DNA of 64,000 bases from Batkoa obscura (taxonomy: Eukaryota > Entomophthoromycota > Entomophthoromycetes > Entomophthorales > Batkoaceae): NCBI GenBank assembly GCA_030770535.1, contig JASVEC010000008.1, positions 372,001-436,000 of the forward strand, written 5' to 3'. Position numbers and translations under genes: made by a program. Below the pieces are notes generated by a model. That model was not told where the DNA came from. It saw only the letters and a program-made list of their open reading frames with translations, and searched no databases. Each line of letters begins with the position of its first letter. Position 1 is the stretch's first letter. Below, in pieces: positions 24,234 through 36,120 of the stretch.

Positions 24234-24324
24234 TATAGGAGTATATTTTTGTTCCAGTATCTTGTCCATTTTTCAAGTAGTTTAAACTAAAAAATATTGC
24301 TAGTTAAACAAAAACACCCCTATA
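24234..24324 (+). mobile_element. 105-bp MITE family, strongly decayed copy
   Basis: Starts TATAGGAGTATATTTTTG and ends AAAAACACCCCTATA. The interior keeps only partial similarity, for example the inverted TTGTCCATTTTTCAAG block. Confidence 0.55.
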
Positions 24325-24355
24325 TTAAATGACTTTCAATTTTATAACTATGTAT

Positions 24356-24454
24356 ATATGTTTTTTTGATTTCATCACTTTTTCCATTTTTAAGTACCAT
24401 TTGAGTGGAATAATTGTTAGTAAAATTCTTAAACAAAAAAATACATCCTCATAT
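24356..24454 (-). mobile_element. 105-bp MITE family copy with decayed left end
   Basis: Reads TTTTTTTGATTTCATCACTT ... AATACATCCTCATAT. The leading GGGGTG is missing or replaced. Confidence 0.75.
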
Positions 24455-24667
24455 TCGAAATAAAAGTTACCTTTGTTTCAAATTTGGTTATACCAACTGT
24501 CTTTCAGTTGTTTAAATAAAATAAGGTTCAAACTAAATTAGTTATTAACTTTGATAGAGGCATTTGGTTAATAGAACTATTATAGCTAATAAATAAGGTT
24601 GTTTAAGCTCAGTTCCAATTGAATTTAGTTATTGGCTTCCATAGAGAAAACTTTAACTAGAAGAACA

Positions 24668-24773
24668 TATGGGGATGTATTTTTTTGTTTAAGGGTTTTA
24701 CTAACAATTTTTCCACTCAAATAGCGCTCAAAAGATGGAAAAAATAATGAAACCAAAAAAAACACCCTCATAT
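24668..24773 (+). mobile_element. 105-bp MITE family copy, near full length
   Basis: Starts TATGGGGATGTATTTTTTTG and ends AAAACACCCTCATA. Both ends are well preserved. Confidence 0.88.
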
Positions 24774-25494
24774 ACAGAGATAGGGGTGTTTAAACTCGGT
24801 TAAATCTGAAAATAAGTTCACAGTTTGATTAAATTCAATTTACAAATGAAATGATAATGTTTAATGTCATTATTTTGACTATATTTTTTATGTAAAATAT
24901 GATTCAAAAAACAGTCATTAGTTCAGTAATGTGAAACCAAATCATTTTATATGTTTATTTTGAATCAAATAAAAAAATTACTTACAATAATTGTATTTAA
25001 TTATGACTTTTATAAGAATTCAACCAGAATCCAATAGAACCTTGGGTTTAAATTGAGCTGACGTGAATTAACAAAATGTGACTATTGTTAAGCATAATGT
25101 TCTCAGTAAGTTTAAAATGAAATTATTAATTTCTTGGCTTTGTTCGTTAGGCTTCGAGGCTTAGCTAAAAAATGAGATCATTTTCAGAGAGTTTAAATTA
25201 ACTAATCAACAAGCAGCTCTAAGTTTATCAAAGATAATGATTTGTATTTAAAAATTGTAACAAAAATAGACTAAATTGTGGCTTAAAATTGGATTTTAGA
25301 ATAAAATAACAAATCAAGTATTGAGTACCCAATATTAAGGAGAGGATTAACCAATATCATATAAAGTTAATTAAAAGGTGTAGTAGATAGAAAAGACTAA
25401 GTTTAAGTACAATAAATAATCAAAAATTATCTTCTTAGTTTTTAGTTTTTATTTTTTTATTCTTTTACTTTTTATTTTAGTTAGTTAGTTAAAA

Positions 25495-26889
25495 ATGACC
25501 TTAACAACAAGACAAACAAGCTTAAAAGAAAAAGTTGGCAAAGGAAAGGAATGGGTTAGCATAGGTAATAAAAAATTACAATATTCCGGATACTTAATGA
25601 AATTGGGTAAGAATTTATGCTGGCAACGAAGGCTATTTAAGTTTGATGGTGAGACTTTATATTGTTATAAGACCCAGAGAAGTATCAATAGCCCAGTTAA
25701 TAATCCCTACATAACCTCCGCTACTTTATTGAACCCAACGCCACACAAATATTTAATTATTAAATGGAAAGTCAAAATTGAAGATATTGTGGATATTCAG
25801 TTAATTAAAGACAAAGTCAAAGAAAATGATGTTTGGTTTATGGCCAAATCATCAAAAGCATTTGTACTCACTTTAGCAAATGGCGAGAACCTTATCTTAA
25901 GGACCAATAATAAAATGGACTTAGATCGTTGGTTATTTACCTTATCAAGTCATTGGCCATTGTATAAATATCAAAATGGAACGAATAGTAATCAACATAG
26001 CTTTAGAGAAGCTTGTATTCAAGCTTGGAATCAATCCTCACTTTTAGTTCAAGCAGGACCAAGCTCGCCTTCCATTCAAATTAATGATAATGAAATGGTT
26101 TGTAATTTATTACCACCTATTAAAGTACCATTTAAACAAGTAGAATTAGTTTCAGATACTAAACTTAATATTGGAGATGCTAGTATTAAAAATAATCATA
26201 TTAAGAATAGTATTAATATGAATAATAACCTGAGTAATAACGGTAGTAGTAGTTCTATTAATACAATCAATAGTAATAAAATGAACAAAGTTAATCCCAT
26301 TTCATCATTAAAACCGAGAGGCTTAATCAATGTGAAATCAACAGTACCTAATCATAAGCATTCACATTCTAATTCCAATTCTCAACTTCAATCTCAAACA
26401 AATCTTACACCTAATTCTAGTAGTAACAACATCGCTACTGCTAAACTCAGTAAACAAAAGCATCGACGTAATCAATCGGATGTAACTTTAGAATTACCTC
26501 GTTACAAGCCAACTAAACCAATTCAACAGGTACCTTATATTGATATTATTGAAAGTAAACAGAGAGCTACGAATAAGGACAAATTCCCCATTACCCCATC
26601 TCAGCATAACAATGTCAATATGAAAAAATTAAATAAGCCTTTGGTACAACAGACACGTCCCAATTTACATTTAAGATCTTTATCAAATGAAAGTGTAGGT
26701 TATCCCATGTTGAAACCAAAAATTAATTTATATGGTGGTTCTCAAGTTAGGTTAAATGAACAGAAACGATTCAATAAATTGAAATGTGATACTAATAATT
26801 ATTTGCCTCCGATTCATCCCATTGGTCATACTAAGATCGGGTTTTATCCCACTCCAGGAGTTAAGAATGCTAAGGCTTATCTTAGTTAA
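25495..26889 (+). CDS. PH-domain protein with long disordered tail
   Basis: A 464-residue single-exon protein. Residues about 30-152 form a pleckstrin-homology domain: an opening GYLMKLGKNLCWQRRLFKF, a beta-strand-rich middle with VVDIQ-like and KAFVLTLANGENLIL segments, and the closing helix MDLDRWLFTL with the conserved Trp at 146. Basic residues in the first loop (K40, R45, R46) could contact phosphoinositides. The rest is Asn/Ser/Lys/Pro-rich and lacks recognisable domains. PH domains usually place proteins at membranes; the specific partner is unknown. It resembles short fungal PH proteins of unassigned function. Confidence 0.8.
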   Translation: MTLTTRQTSLKEKVGKGKEWVSIGNKKLQYSGYLMKLGKNLCWQRRLFKFDGETLYCYKTQRSINSPVNNPYITSATLLNPTPHKYLIIKWKVKIEDIVDIQLIKDKVKENDVWFMAKSSKAFVLTLANGENLILRTNNKMDLDRWLFTLSSHWPLYKYQNGTNSNQHSFREACIQAWNQSSLLVQAGPSSPSIQINDNEMVCNLLPPIKVPFKQVELVSDTKLNIGDASIKNNHIKNSINMNNNLSNNGSSSSINTINSNKMNKVNPISSLKPRGLINVKSTVPNHKHSHSNSNSQLQSQTNLTPNSSSNNIATAKLSKQKHRRNQSDVTLELPRYKPTKPIQQVPYIDIIESKQRATNKDKFPITPSQHNNVNMKKLNKPLVQQTRPNLHLRSLSNESVGYPMLKPKINLYGGSQVRLNEQKRFNKLKCDTNNYLPPIHPIGHTKIGFYPTPGVKNAKAYLS

Positions 26890-27114
26890 GGCGTTAAGGA
26901 GCGAGAGTGAAAACGATATGAACTTTGTTCTTTATGTTTAGCTGCAGGTTAGTTGAAAGTATTAAAGTTGTTATTTCTTTAAATTATTTGTTTTATTTCA
27001 TTAGATTTATTTTTTATATAAGCATTATTATGCTATAGTTTATCTGAATTTGGAATATATATAGCATATACAATAGTTTGAGATGGTTGTAATGATATTG
27101 TTAATTTTATAATA

Positions 27115-27220
27115 TATGGGGTTATATTTTTTTACTTAAGAATTTTACTAACACTTTTTCCACTCAAATAGCACTTAAAAAATGGAAAAAATCATGAAGC
27201 CAAAAAAAACACCCCCATAT
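27115..27220 (+). mobile_element. 105-bp MITE family copy
   Basis: Starts TATGGGGTTATATTTTTTTA and ends AAACACCCCCATAT. The right end is perfect, the left has small changes. Confidence 0.87.
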
Positions 27221-27500
27221 GTTAATATTTTGATAAAAAATACTACTATTTATTTTAAAACAAAACGAATTATACAATCATATTTTTTTAAAATTGTTAA
27301 TTTAACTTAGAATTCGTTTGACTTTAAAAGCTCAAAATTTAAAAAACAATTATAATTAATAAAATAGTTATAATCCAAATATATCAATTTATCATTGTTT
27401 AGTATTATTACTTAATAACATAAGCATTAAAACAAAAAATACTTTGAAATTTATTAGCCTAAATTGAGGTTGAAAAAAATAACAATATACATTGAAGTGC

Positions 27501-27588
27501 AAAAGTGAGAATGTGCGGAATATTTGCCCATTTGTACTTTAATGTAGTTGCTAGCAATTGGGCAAATATTCCGCACATTCTCACTTTT
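27501..27588. repeat. Perfect 30-bp inverted repeat with 28-nt loop
   Basis: The arm at 27501-27530 (AAAAGTGAGAATGTGCGGAA...) is the exact reverse complement of 27559-27588. The arms are clearly more GC-rich than the surroundings. It would fold into a long perfect stem if transcribed. It could be a tiny inverted-repeat transposon, the source of a small RNA, or a protein-binding site. No homologous copy was noticed elsewhere in the window. Confidence 0.95.
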
Positions 27589-28259
27589 CCACCTTATCAA
27601 ATCCACACTAACCTTACTAAAACATTAATAAAAAAATAGATAAAGGTAGGCTTATTTTAATAGCATTTAAGAGTTATCAAAACAATAACAAATAAACTGT
27701 TTAACGGAGCTATTTTAGTTTATATAATAGTACTATATCAATCTTAATATTAAATAATAATCAATTCACTTTAAGCGTCTTCAAAGTAGATTCATTAAAT
27801 CTATTAAAATAAACCATATCAAAAAATTGATAAATTTATTGACTCTGAAAACTAAAAATCATGAAATCATATTTTATTCTCTCCCCATAAAGTCAGGATA
27901 GATAGTAAACTCCACCAATCAAAAATGAATAATCTATACATTATCATTAAAAGTTATCCTAATTGGCTTTAATCGAATTCTAAAATAACTTAACTAAAGC
28001 CAAATTTACTCCACAAAATTCAATGTATGGCGTCTTCATTTACTCCAATCGTTATTATTTCTATATTTAACATTGATATTCCTTGTAAGCATGGTAAAGT
28101 TGGCTATTTTAATTGGCTTTTAATGAAATATTTAAAATCAATTTTTAGCGAAAAGGATAAGCTTAACAGCTGATAGCCTTACATTACAAATTTAAAATAA
28201 GGCTATAAATAAGCTGAATGCATTCTTTAACATATTAATTTTCATTTCTTTCTTTTTTC

Positions 28260-28297
<38 letters not shown>
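28260..28297. repeat. AAT trinucleotide microsatellite in the promoter or 5' leader
   Basis: About twelve TAA/AAT units lie about 10 bp before the ATG of the zinc-finger gene, so length variation here would change its leader or promoter. Confidence 0.9.
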
Positions 28298-28299
<2 letters not shown>

Positions 28300-28306
28300 C
28301 GATCCC

Positions 28307-29149
28307 ATGGAAGCAACACCATATATCAATGAACCAATGTCACACCAACCATCAACAATAAATGATCGTCCGTTTGTATGTAACATCTGTAACTTTGCTT
28401 TTAAAAGATTAGAACATCGTACGCGTCACATCCGTAAACACACTGGGGAAAAACCGCAAAAATGTTTATTTCCAGGATGTAATAAACGATTTTCCAGATC
28501 AGATGAATTGGCGAGACATGCCCATGTTCATAAAAATTTACCTAAAAAAAATAAGAAAGTATTAAAACCAACATTGAATTTTAAACAAGTAAGTGTTAAT
28601 ACCAATGGCCAATTATCCAAGGGAAGTGCTGACAACAGAGGAGTAACGAAGGGGAATAAGAAATTAAATTGTCCTTTTATTAATTGTGATAAAAAATTCA
28701 AAAATCGAACTTTATTAAATTGTCATTTTAAATCTCATAATGAAGAGATTTTAATCAATCAAGAAGTTGGTGGTAATAATGATGAAATGCTATTAAACCT
28801 TAATTCAAATCCTGTTCATCCTACTCCTATTCATTCGCCTAATTTACCTCCTTTATCTCCCTACATTGCTTCCAGTACAATCAATACTTCCAATGTTAAT
28901 ACTTCTTCTTCAGCTTTCAAAATCTCTGATCCTTATCGTGTTCGTTCTTTATCTTTAGTTAATTTAGGGGAGGCATTATTACAATCTCGTGTTGGTTTAC
29001 CACCTGCGGTTACTCATACTCATACTGAAGAGACTAGACCATCTAAAATATTAGATATTATTCAATTGCCTTCTTTAAAAACGATGCTATCTTTACCAGA
29101 CCCTTTTATTGATAATAATCTCAAGTTAAAACCAATACTTAAATTTTAA
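28307..29149 (+). CDS. C2H2 zinc-finger transcription factor, Mig1/CreA-like
   Basis: A 280-residue single-exon protein. Two adjacent canonical fingers lie at residues 25-45 (C25, C28, H41, H45) and 53-75 (C53, C58, H71, H75), joined by the HTGEKP linker. The finger sequences ([19 protein letters not shown] and [12 protein letters not shown]) closely follow the Mig1/CreA glucose-repressor fingers, which read GC-rich sites. A third, separate finger sits at about 122-144 (C122, C127, H140, H144), which is not part of classical Mig1. The C-terminal part is Ser/Pro-rich with [11 protein letters not shown] near the end. Role in carbon-catabolite repression is possible by finger similarity but not shown. 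Confidence 0.87.
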   Translation: MEATPYINEPMSHQPSTINDRPFVCNICNFAFKRLEHRTRHIRKHTGEKPQKCLFPGCNKRFSRSDELARHAHVHKNLPKKNKKVLKPTLNFKQVSVNTNGQLSKGSADNRGVTKGNKKLNCPFINCDKKFKNRTLLNCHFKSHNEEILINQEVGGNNDEMLLNLNSNPVHPTPIHSPNLPPLSPYIASSTINTSNVNTSSSAFKISDPYRVRSLSLVNLGEALLQSRVGLPPAVTHTHTEETRPSKILDIIQLPSLKTMLSLPDPFIDNNLKLKPILKF

Positions 29150-31204
29150 GTTAATAGGTTATTTTTATTTTATAATTTAATTTTAATTTTGTTATAGTTT
29201 GCTGGTAATCCAATCTTGTTAATAAATATAAATAGTATATCATTTTTAATATTTTAATATTTTTTTATATTGTAACTTTATAAATGATATCGTTTTTAGT
29301 ATTTTAAATTTAAGATATATAATATCAAGGTTATTGAGGTTATATTGTTAAAATTGACTCATCTTTTTTTAAAGCATATTTTTTTATACTATAAACTAAT
29401 ATTTTTAAAGCATAGTGTTAATTTAGAACTAGTTGTATCTAGATGCTTTCGCTTTTTTCTAATTTGCTATTAATTTCTTATAATGGATTTATCAATTGAT
29501 GCATTTTTCTAATGTTATTAAATTCATCATAAAGAAAATTAATAACAAACTAAAAAAAACAAAGGCATCTAAATCCAACTAGTTTGATTGAAACTCAACA
29601 TTAAAAACTTTAATTTTTTTAATAAAAAAAAACAATGAATTTATACTATTAAATTTATTTATATATTATAGTATCTTCATTATTTTACTATCATCAATAA
29701 TCACTAATAGAACTTTTACGTTAATATATTATTTATTTTGTTGTTTAAAATACTAAGTAATATTATTTATTAAGTTTATTTGAATTTATCCTATTATACT
29801 TGGGGATGTTTTTAATAGTCGAAGTCAGCTGAAAGTTATTAGATGACTAAACAAATAAAAAAATGGGATAAGAGATAGTTTAATTTTATTCTAAAGTCTG
29901 TTAATAAATGAAAAGAGGACACATGATAGTCGATATTATTTGATAAATAAAATTATTGAATAAAGAAGTGAGTTATGATATTATGTTTTAGTATATTTTA
30001 TTTAAATTTTATAAATTATAAATTTAAGCTACAATATTTTATAAATGATTTATTTTATTCTTTTTTATAAATTTATATATGAATAAAAAATAGGTCCAGA
30101 CGGATAGTTTAAATAAGATAACAAAACTAAATCAAATCAAGAATAGGACAATGAATAAGTCAATGAATAGATTATTAAATAGAGTAATGAATAGCGGATA
30201 ACAGTTTTAATTAATATGATAAAAAGAAGCTTGTATGTTTTAAAGAATTATATTTAAAAATAAGTCAAAAGACACTAGAATAAAACAATCTCTTTGTATA
30301 TATTTACTCTGATATCAATTTTATATTATATTATAAATAACAAAAAATTAGTCGATTTTTATTATAATTATGTTATCTTTATTGTCGACTTATTCTGATC
30401 ATTTTTTAGTTAGTTTAAAAAGTGAGAAAAATTACTAATTGAAATTTAATAAAAAAACAAGTTTATGTTAAAACCTAAGTGCAAAATTTGAGATGAATAA
30501 AAAAATAAGTTATCATTCTATTTCAATTAATTTTCTAATAAACAATTAATGAATAAATATTAAACTAGTTCAATACTTTGACTTTTTTATTTAGTATATT
30601 TTGTTAATATATTATATATTATATAAATTAATTAATTAATCATATTAAAAAAGCAATTAATTTTCATTTTATCAATTAAGTATCAGTGATATAAGAAAAA
30701 AAGAGCTCAGCTATTAAAACAAAACTAAAAAAATTTCAAATTCTAAGTGGAGGCTAAGACTAATAAATCGATAGAATAATCACTTGAGTTTAAGGATAAT
30801 TAAAATAAAACTAAAGCATTATGACCTGTAACAAGTATAATTTTTTAAAAATAACAATAAAAATATATAAAAAAGTACAATTTTATTTTTATCTTTAACT
30901 CGAATAATAACTCCTTTTTATAAATAAATGTTTAATAGAATATTATAGTTAAAAAGCAACTTTGATTAACAAAAAATAAATCAAAAGCAAACCCCAAGTT
31001 TAAAAATAAACTTTATATAATTGGATAATGATAGTAATCCATAACCAATAAGATTCAAAAGATAGGGAATTATTGCGGTAAACCTAAAACATGTTAATTG
31101 ATAACTAGAAATAAAATTAATTTATTTTAAACATCATTTTTACTAACATTTTAATATTATTACTTTCTTAGCTATTAATTTGATTATTAAAGTAAAAAAG
31201 AAAT
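29150..31204. other. AT-rich intergenic region with an imperfect inverted repeat
   Basis: About 2 kb without a coding frame. The only structure I see is an inverted repeat at 29427-29584. The remainder is very AT-rich and includes the promoter of the kelch gene. Confidence 0.6.
29427..29584. mobile_element. MITE-like element with imperfect ~52-bp inverted repeats
   Basis: The arm 29427-29478 (starts AACTAGTTGTATCTAGATGC) pairs with 29534-29584 (reverse complement starts AACTAGTTGGATTTAGATGC) at roughly 80 percent. The short centre is non-coding. It is unlike the 105-bp family. Confidence 0.6.
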
Positions 31205-32986
31205 ATGCAGCTTTATTATTTAACATTATTATTGTCCTTTATTCAATTTACCAATAGTAATAAAATTGAAGGTTTTACAAGAGCAACAAGTATTATCTAT
31301 GATCAAATATTATTATCCTTTTTATCCGAAGTCGAAACAACGGATAAGTTTGTTAATAAAAATAAATTATTACAAGCCAATTTAAGTACCATAATAAATT
31401 TGTCAGATATTCAACAAAACAATCAAGTTACTACAATAGGTTTACCTAATTGTGTTGTACCTAGTGTATTTAGTTTAACTAAGAATTATCCACCATTATT
31501 AGTTTATGTACAAATAGATAAAGAAACTTTATTACAACAAAGACCATTAACTAGTTCTTTTTATTTTTATAATTATACTACATCCAAATGGAATATTGAA
31601 CCCACTTTATCGTTAAATTCTCCCGTTAAAAGGTCTGGTGCAAGTATTACTATAGATAAACAACAAAATATATATATATTTGGTGGGTTTATTGTAGATC
31701 CTAATAGTAATAGTTTTTTATTAACTCGACAAATGTATAAATTTGATATTATTAAAAATCAATGGTTGGATTTATCTATTGATGTTATTAATAAAGGAAT
31801 ATTACCATCGGCTTTTCATTCAGCTACTCTAATTGAGGGAGATAAAATCGTTTATTTAGGTGGAGCTAGTATGAGAGTTACACAAGATAGCGATGATGTT
31901 AAAGAAATTAGTTTACAAAGTACATTGAAAAAAGATTTAAGTTTAATTACCATTTATGATATTAAAAAAAATCAATGGATGATTAAAAATTCCACTAATT
32001 TTTCAATGAAACCTAGAATTGGTCATTCAGCTACATTTATTAAAGAAATTAATAGTATATTAATTTATGGGGGTACAGATCAAATTACAGGTAAAGGTAT
32101 TATTTATGATGATATTCAATTATTAAATTTAAATACATATCAATGGAAAATGTTACCAACTATGTTTTTTAATCAAACTTTATTTAATGTTGGACGAGCT
32201 TGGCATTCTTCTTTATTAATTGATAATAAATTATTATATTTATATGGAGATACATCAATACATGAAGATTGGGCAGATATAATGATATTAAATATACAAA
32301 ATATAACGAATAATATTATTAATTGGGATAAAACAATTGGACCAGCCCAAGAATATCAACAAGAAAATTTTAATAATTTATTTATGAAAGTCAAATATCC
32401 CACTGAATTTGTAACATTACCACCACAAAGTGATGAATTACCTTCCAATAATGGATTAATATTAGGTATTACTTTTGGATTGGTTGGGGGTATATTTTTA
32501 ACATTTTTAATCTTTTTTTTATTGTGGAAATATAAAATGAAAAAACTAAATAAGATTAATAATAATAAGTTAAATAGAAATTCAGTTAATTCTTTTTTAT
32601 CAAATGCTCCATTATTAACTCCTATTTGGTCTAATTTTAATAATAATAATCCCTTTCAATTAGATCGTACTAATTCAAAGATTTGGGAATTAGATTCTCA
32701 TTATGCAGATTCAATTATTGATAATAAATTAACAATAATGAATAGTATGAGTAATACTTATTTTCATTCAATTATGTCATCAAATAAGGGAATTAATAAT
32801 AATAATAATAATAATAATAGAGACGAAGATAAAGATGATACATTTAATGAAAATGATACTTTAATTGCTACTCGTCGTTGGTCTGCAGATATTATTAGAC
32901 AATCTCCTAAAGTATTGAATGAACTACCTCCTAACCAAGATCCTACTACTAGTTTTTTATCTACCTCAGTTACCCGTTTTAATTGA
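31205..32986 (+). CDS. Kelch-repeat single-pass membrane protein
   Basis: A 593-residue single-exon protein. Residues 1-18 (MQLYYLTLLLSFIQFTNS) are a signal peptide. The ectodomain carries kelch-type blades, seen as IYIFGGF (about 155), HSATLIEGDKIVYLGGAS (about 218), GHSATFIKEINSILIYGGT (about 277) and WHSSLLIDNKLLYLYGD (about 338), each followed by an aromatic/Trp segment as in beta-propellers. A single transmembrane helix (LILGITFGLVGGIFLTFLIF) lies at about 417-443, followed by basic residues and a roughly 150-residue Asn/Ser-rich cytoplasmic tail. Similar architectures are abundant in early-diverging fungi, with unknown ligands. The gene is convergent with the SNF2 gene, 190 bp away. Confidence 0.85.
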   Translation: MQLYYLTLLLSFIQFTNSNKIEGFTRATSIIYDQILLSFLSEVETTDKFVNKNKLLQANLSTIINLSDIQQNNQVTTIGLPNCVVPSVFSLTKNYPPLLVYVQIDKETLLQQRPLTSSFYFYNYTTSKWNIEPTLSLNSPVKRSGASITIDKQQNIYIFGGFIVDPNSNSFLLTRQMYKFDIIKNQWLDLSIDVINKGILPSAFHSATLIEGDKIVYLGGASMRVTQDSDDVKEISLQSTLKKDLSLITIYDIKKNQWMIKNSTNFSMKPRIGHSATFIKEINSILIYGGTDQITGKGIIYDDIQLLNLNTYQWKMLPTMFFNQTLFNVGRAWHSSLLIDNKLLYLYGDTSIHEDWADIMILNIQNITNNIINWDKTIGPAQEYQQENFNNLFMKVKYPTEFVTLPPQSDELPSNNGLILGITFGLVGGIFLTFLIFFLLWKYKMKKLNKINNNKLNRNSVNSFLSNAPLLTPIWSNFNNNNPFQLDRTNSKIWELDSHYADSIIDNKLTIMNSMSNTYFHSIMSSNKGINNNNNNNNRDEDKDDTFNENDTLIATRRWSADIIRQSPKVLNELPPNQDPTTSFLSTSVTRFN

Positions 32987-33176
32987 TTTTTGTTTTAATT
33001 TTTAAAAAAGAAAAAAGAAAATGTGAATGTTATTATTAACTCTCTATTTCTTTTTTTTAATATGTGTTTTATTAATATGTTCTATTTATTAAAGTTGGAT
33101 TCTTTTTTTATTATTTTTAAATTTAAACTATAGTTATTATATTATATACTTTTGTTATTTTTTATTGTATTTTAAA

Positions 33177-36120
33177 TTATTCAATTTTATTAAAGAAATC
33201 CAAATTCAAATTTTTATCTTCATTATGAAATGAAGAATGTAATAATAATTTAGAATTACTAATATCAAAGATACGTTCCTAAATTAAATATTAAATATTG
33301 AATTCTAGTTATTATTGTATTAATGTTTACCTCAATAGTATTTAGTGTAATTAACTTATATACTGTAACATCTTTCGTTTGGCCAACTCCTAATAAAAAA
33401 TACATATTAACAAATATTATTTTTTAGCTTATTTTTATTTAATAATACTTACTATGAGCTCTTGCTTCTGCCTGTCTATCATTTTGAGGATTATGATCCA
33501 AATCATGTAAAATAACTGTATCTGCTGAAGTTAAATTAATACCTGTTGATGCTGCTTTAGTAGATAATAAAAAGATTGATATATTTCTATTATTATTAAA
33601 TTCATGAATTAAATTTTGTCGATCATTTTGAGCAGTAGCACCATCTAAACGGAGATATCCTATATTAAGATTGGTAACTACAGTTTCTAAAATGTCTAAA
33701 ACCATCACAAATTGACTAAAGATAATAATTTTATGATTCTATTATAAATAAAGAAGTTAACTATTTAACATAATATAATAATAATAATATTTACCTGTTG
33801 AATTAATTTTGGTAAATTTTCTATCATCCATTTTACTTTACCACTATTCATATATTTATCATTGGATAATAAATATTTATTAATACACTTTAATAAATAA
33901 ATTAAATTATAATAAATTTAATAAATTTAATAACTTACTTTGTATTTTTGACATAATTCAATCATATCAGAATCTGCATAAGGCATTAAATCCTATTATT
34001 ATTATTATTATTATTAAATGTTATCTAATATAATATAATATAATATAATAACAATTCTTACCTCATAAATAGCACCCACATCTGAATCATGAAATTTAGG
34101 ATCCTAAATCAATAAATCAATATTTAAAATAATATTCATATATTAAATATACTTTAATAATCTCTTTAGCAATTTTCCTTTTTAATTGCTGAGTATAATA
34201 AAAACCTTTAGGTATTAATAATACATGATTAGCAATTCTTCTTAATTTAAATGAAATATCCATTAATTGATTATTGCCTAATAATTTCCAATCTTTAATT
34301 TGCTCAATTATTGAATTATACGCTTTCTTTTGACTATCTTCTAAGCAGATTTTGATTACTTTTTCTGTTTTTGTAGGCAAGGATTTTAACACCTAGAGAA
34401 ATAGGAGTATGTTAGTATTGCTTATGCTATTATTAGTTGACTTACATCTTCTTTAGTTCTCCTTAAAATAAAATTGTCTACTAATTTTTTTAATTTTTGT
34501 AATCTCAAATTAAATAATTGATCCAACTTTTGCATTTTATTATCTTTTAAATGACCAAATTTTAAAATATTTGAATTTAATAATACTTCCAAATACTCGT
34601 TATTTTTAATACAAAATGGTTGATTAAAAAACATGAATAAATTAAATAATTCCATTAAATTATTTTGTAATGGAGTGCCGGTTAATATTAATTTAAAGTT
34701 ACATTTTAATTTACTTAAATATTGATAATTTTGAGTTTGTTGATTTTTTATTAAATGTCCTTCATCTAATATAATACTTTGATATGTTAATGATTTAAAA
34801 AAATGACGATCATATTTGTCAGAATTGATTAAATTATAAGTACTGATTATTACTTGTGGTTGGATGTTACCTCGTTTATAATCAAAATGAATTTGTGCTC
34901 TTTCAGATTGAGTACCTAATAATAATAATATATTATTATTATTATTATTATTATCATATCTTTAATTTACCTTTATAAGCTAATACTTTAATAACTTTAC
35001 AAAATTTATTAAATTCTTCTATCCAATTATCTAATACAGAAGCAGGTACAACAATTAAGTTAATATCATTATGATTTAAATTTAATATAATATGTGATAA
35101 TAATGTAATCACTTGACATGTTTTTCCTAATCCCATCTTAATAATAATAACAATACTTAATACACTAATATAATATAAATATAAATAACTTACTTCATCT
35201 GCTAAAATAGCCCCACATTGATTTTGATATTTATTCAACAACCATTTGACTCCTTCTAATTGATAATCTTTTAATAAAACCCCATTATTTAATTCAAACC
35301 TAATATTTTTAAATCCTTTAATAATAAATTGATTTTGCCATTGATTTGATAAATTGATTAATTGATCCAAGGCATTAAATCCATTAATGATTTTATAATA
35401 TTTATCAATTAAACTTTGTTTTGTTAATATTCTCAAATCTTCTATAGTATTATAAGGTCGATGAGATATAATGTTTTGTATCCGTTCTTCTTTTTCTACG
35501 GTTAATAGTTTTTTGATTTCTTCCATACTACTTTGATTAAAGAAAGTCAAGATATCTAAATATTCATGAGTGGTAATTTCTTCCTTGATTATTCTTTTAG
35601 ATAAATCAATAGCATCCTCTTTTTCTTCTTCATTTCGTTTTTCTATCAATTCAACATCCGAATCTATCACTTTCTTTCTCTTACGTCGAATGATTTCTAT
35701 CTCTGAATCACTATTATTATCACTCCCTTCTATACATACCACTTCAGCTTTATTTTTTTTTGTAACAATGTTCTCTTCTTCAGTATCGCTATCCACGACC
35801 AACTTTGCTCTTTGTCTATGACTTTTTTTGACTATCATACTTTCTTCATCACTAGAGTCAATAATTACTCTTCTTTTGGTAGATTGAGAACTCTAATTAA
35901 TAAAATAAACAAAAACATATAACAATGTTCATTATTAACTTACCAAACTAATTACTTCTTCCTCATCTTGTTCTTCATTTATAATAATCTCATCTATTCC
36001 CTTTCTAACATGACTAGCTTCCCTACTTAAGGACTGAACTCGCTTATTTAACAAACTATTATTTTCATAAACTTCGATAATTTCATAGTCATTGGTTCTG
36101 TTGTCCTCTGAGTTAGCCAT
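33177..36120 (-). CDS. SNF2-family chromatin remodeller, Fun30/SMARCAD1-like, 11 exons
   Basis: My exon assembly is 36120-35944, 35892-35194, 35136-34971, 34915-34446, 34392-34153, 34103-34062, 33992-33939, 33887-33795, 33738-33453, 33389-33331 and 33278-33177. The frame stays open across all joins and predicts 795 residues. Introns are 50-70 bp with GTAAGT-like donors; intron 4 carries a perfect TACTAAC. The ATPase shows LADEMGLGKT (about 289-298), DEGH (398-401; the DEGH variant is typical of Fun30/SMARCAD1), TGTPLQNN, FILRRTKEDV, and the C-terminal lobe with FSQF, LDGAT, STKAASTGINL and RAHRVGQTKDVTVYKLI. Ahead of it is an acidic N-terminus and a helical segment (IISHRPYNTIEDL) as in SMARCAD1. 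Family members slide and evict nucleosomes at heterochromatin and DNA ends. The unusually dense introns contrast with neighbouring single-exon genes. Confidence 0.9.

Larger units (their letters stand above)
21280..25494. other. Long gene-free AT-rich region
   Basis: About 4.2 kb without a convincing coding frame on either strand. Three copies of the 105-bp MITE family cluster at 24234-24773. The rest is AT-rich and includes the upstream regions of the velvet and PH-domain genes. A spliced gene made of very short exons, or a non-coding RNA, cannot be excluded around 21850-22800, where the base composition is slightly less extreme. Confidence 0.55.
26890..28306. other. Intergenic region with a MITE and a long perfect hairpin
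   Basis: Contains one 105-bp MITE copy (27115), a perfect 30-bp inverted repeat (27501-27588) and an AAT microsatellite just before the next gene. No coding frame is seen. Confidence 0.7.

Noticed and set aside
27501-27588. tRNA or bacterial-type terminator for the hairpin
   Set aside because: There is no cloverleaf or T-loop sequence, and the stem is a single perfect 30-bp helix in a eukaryotic intergenic region.
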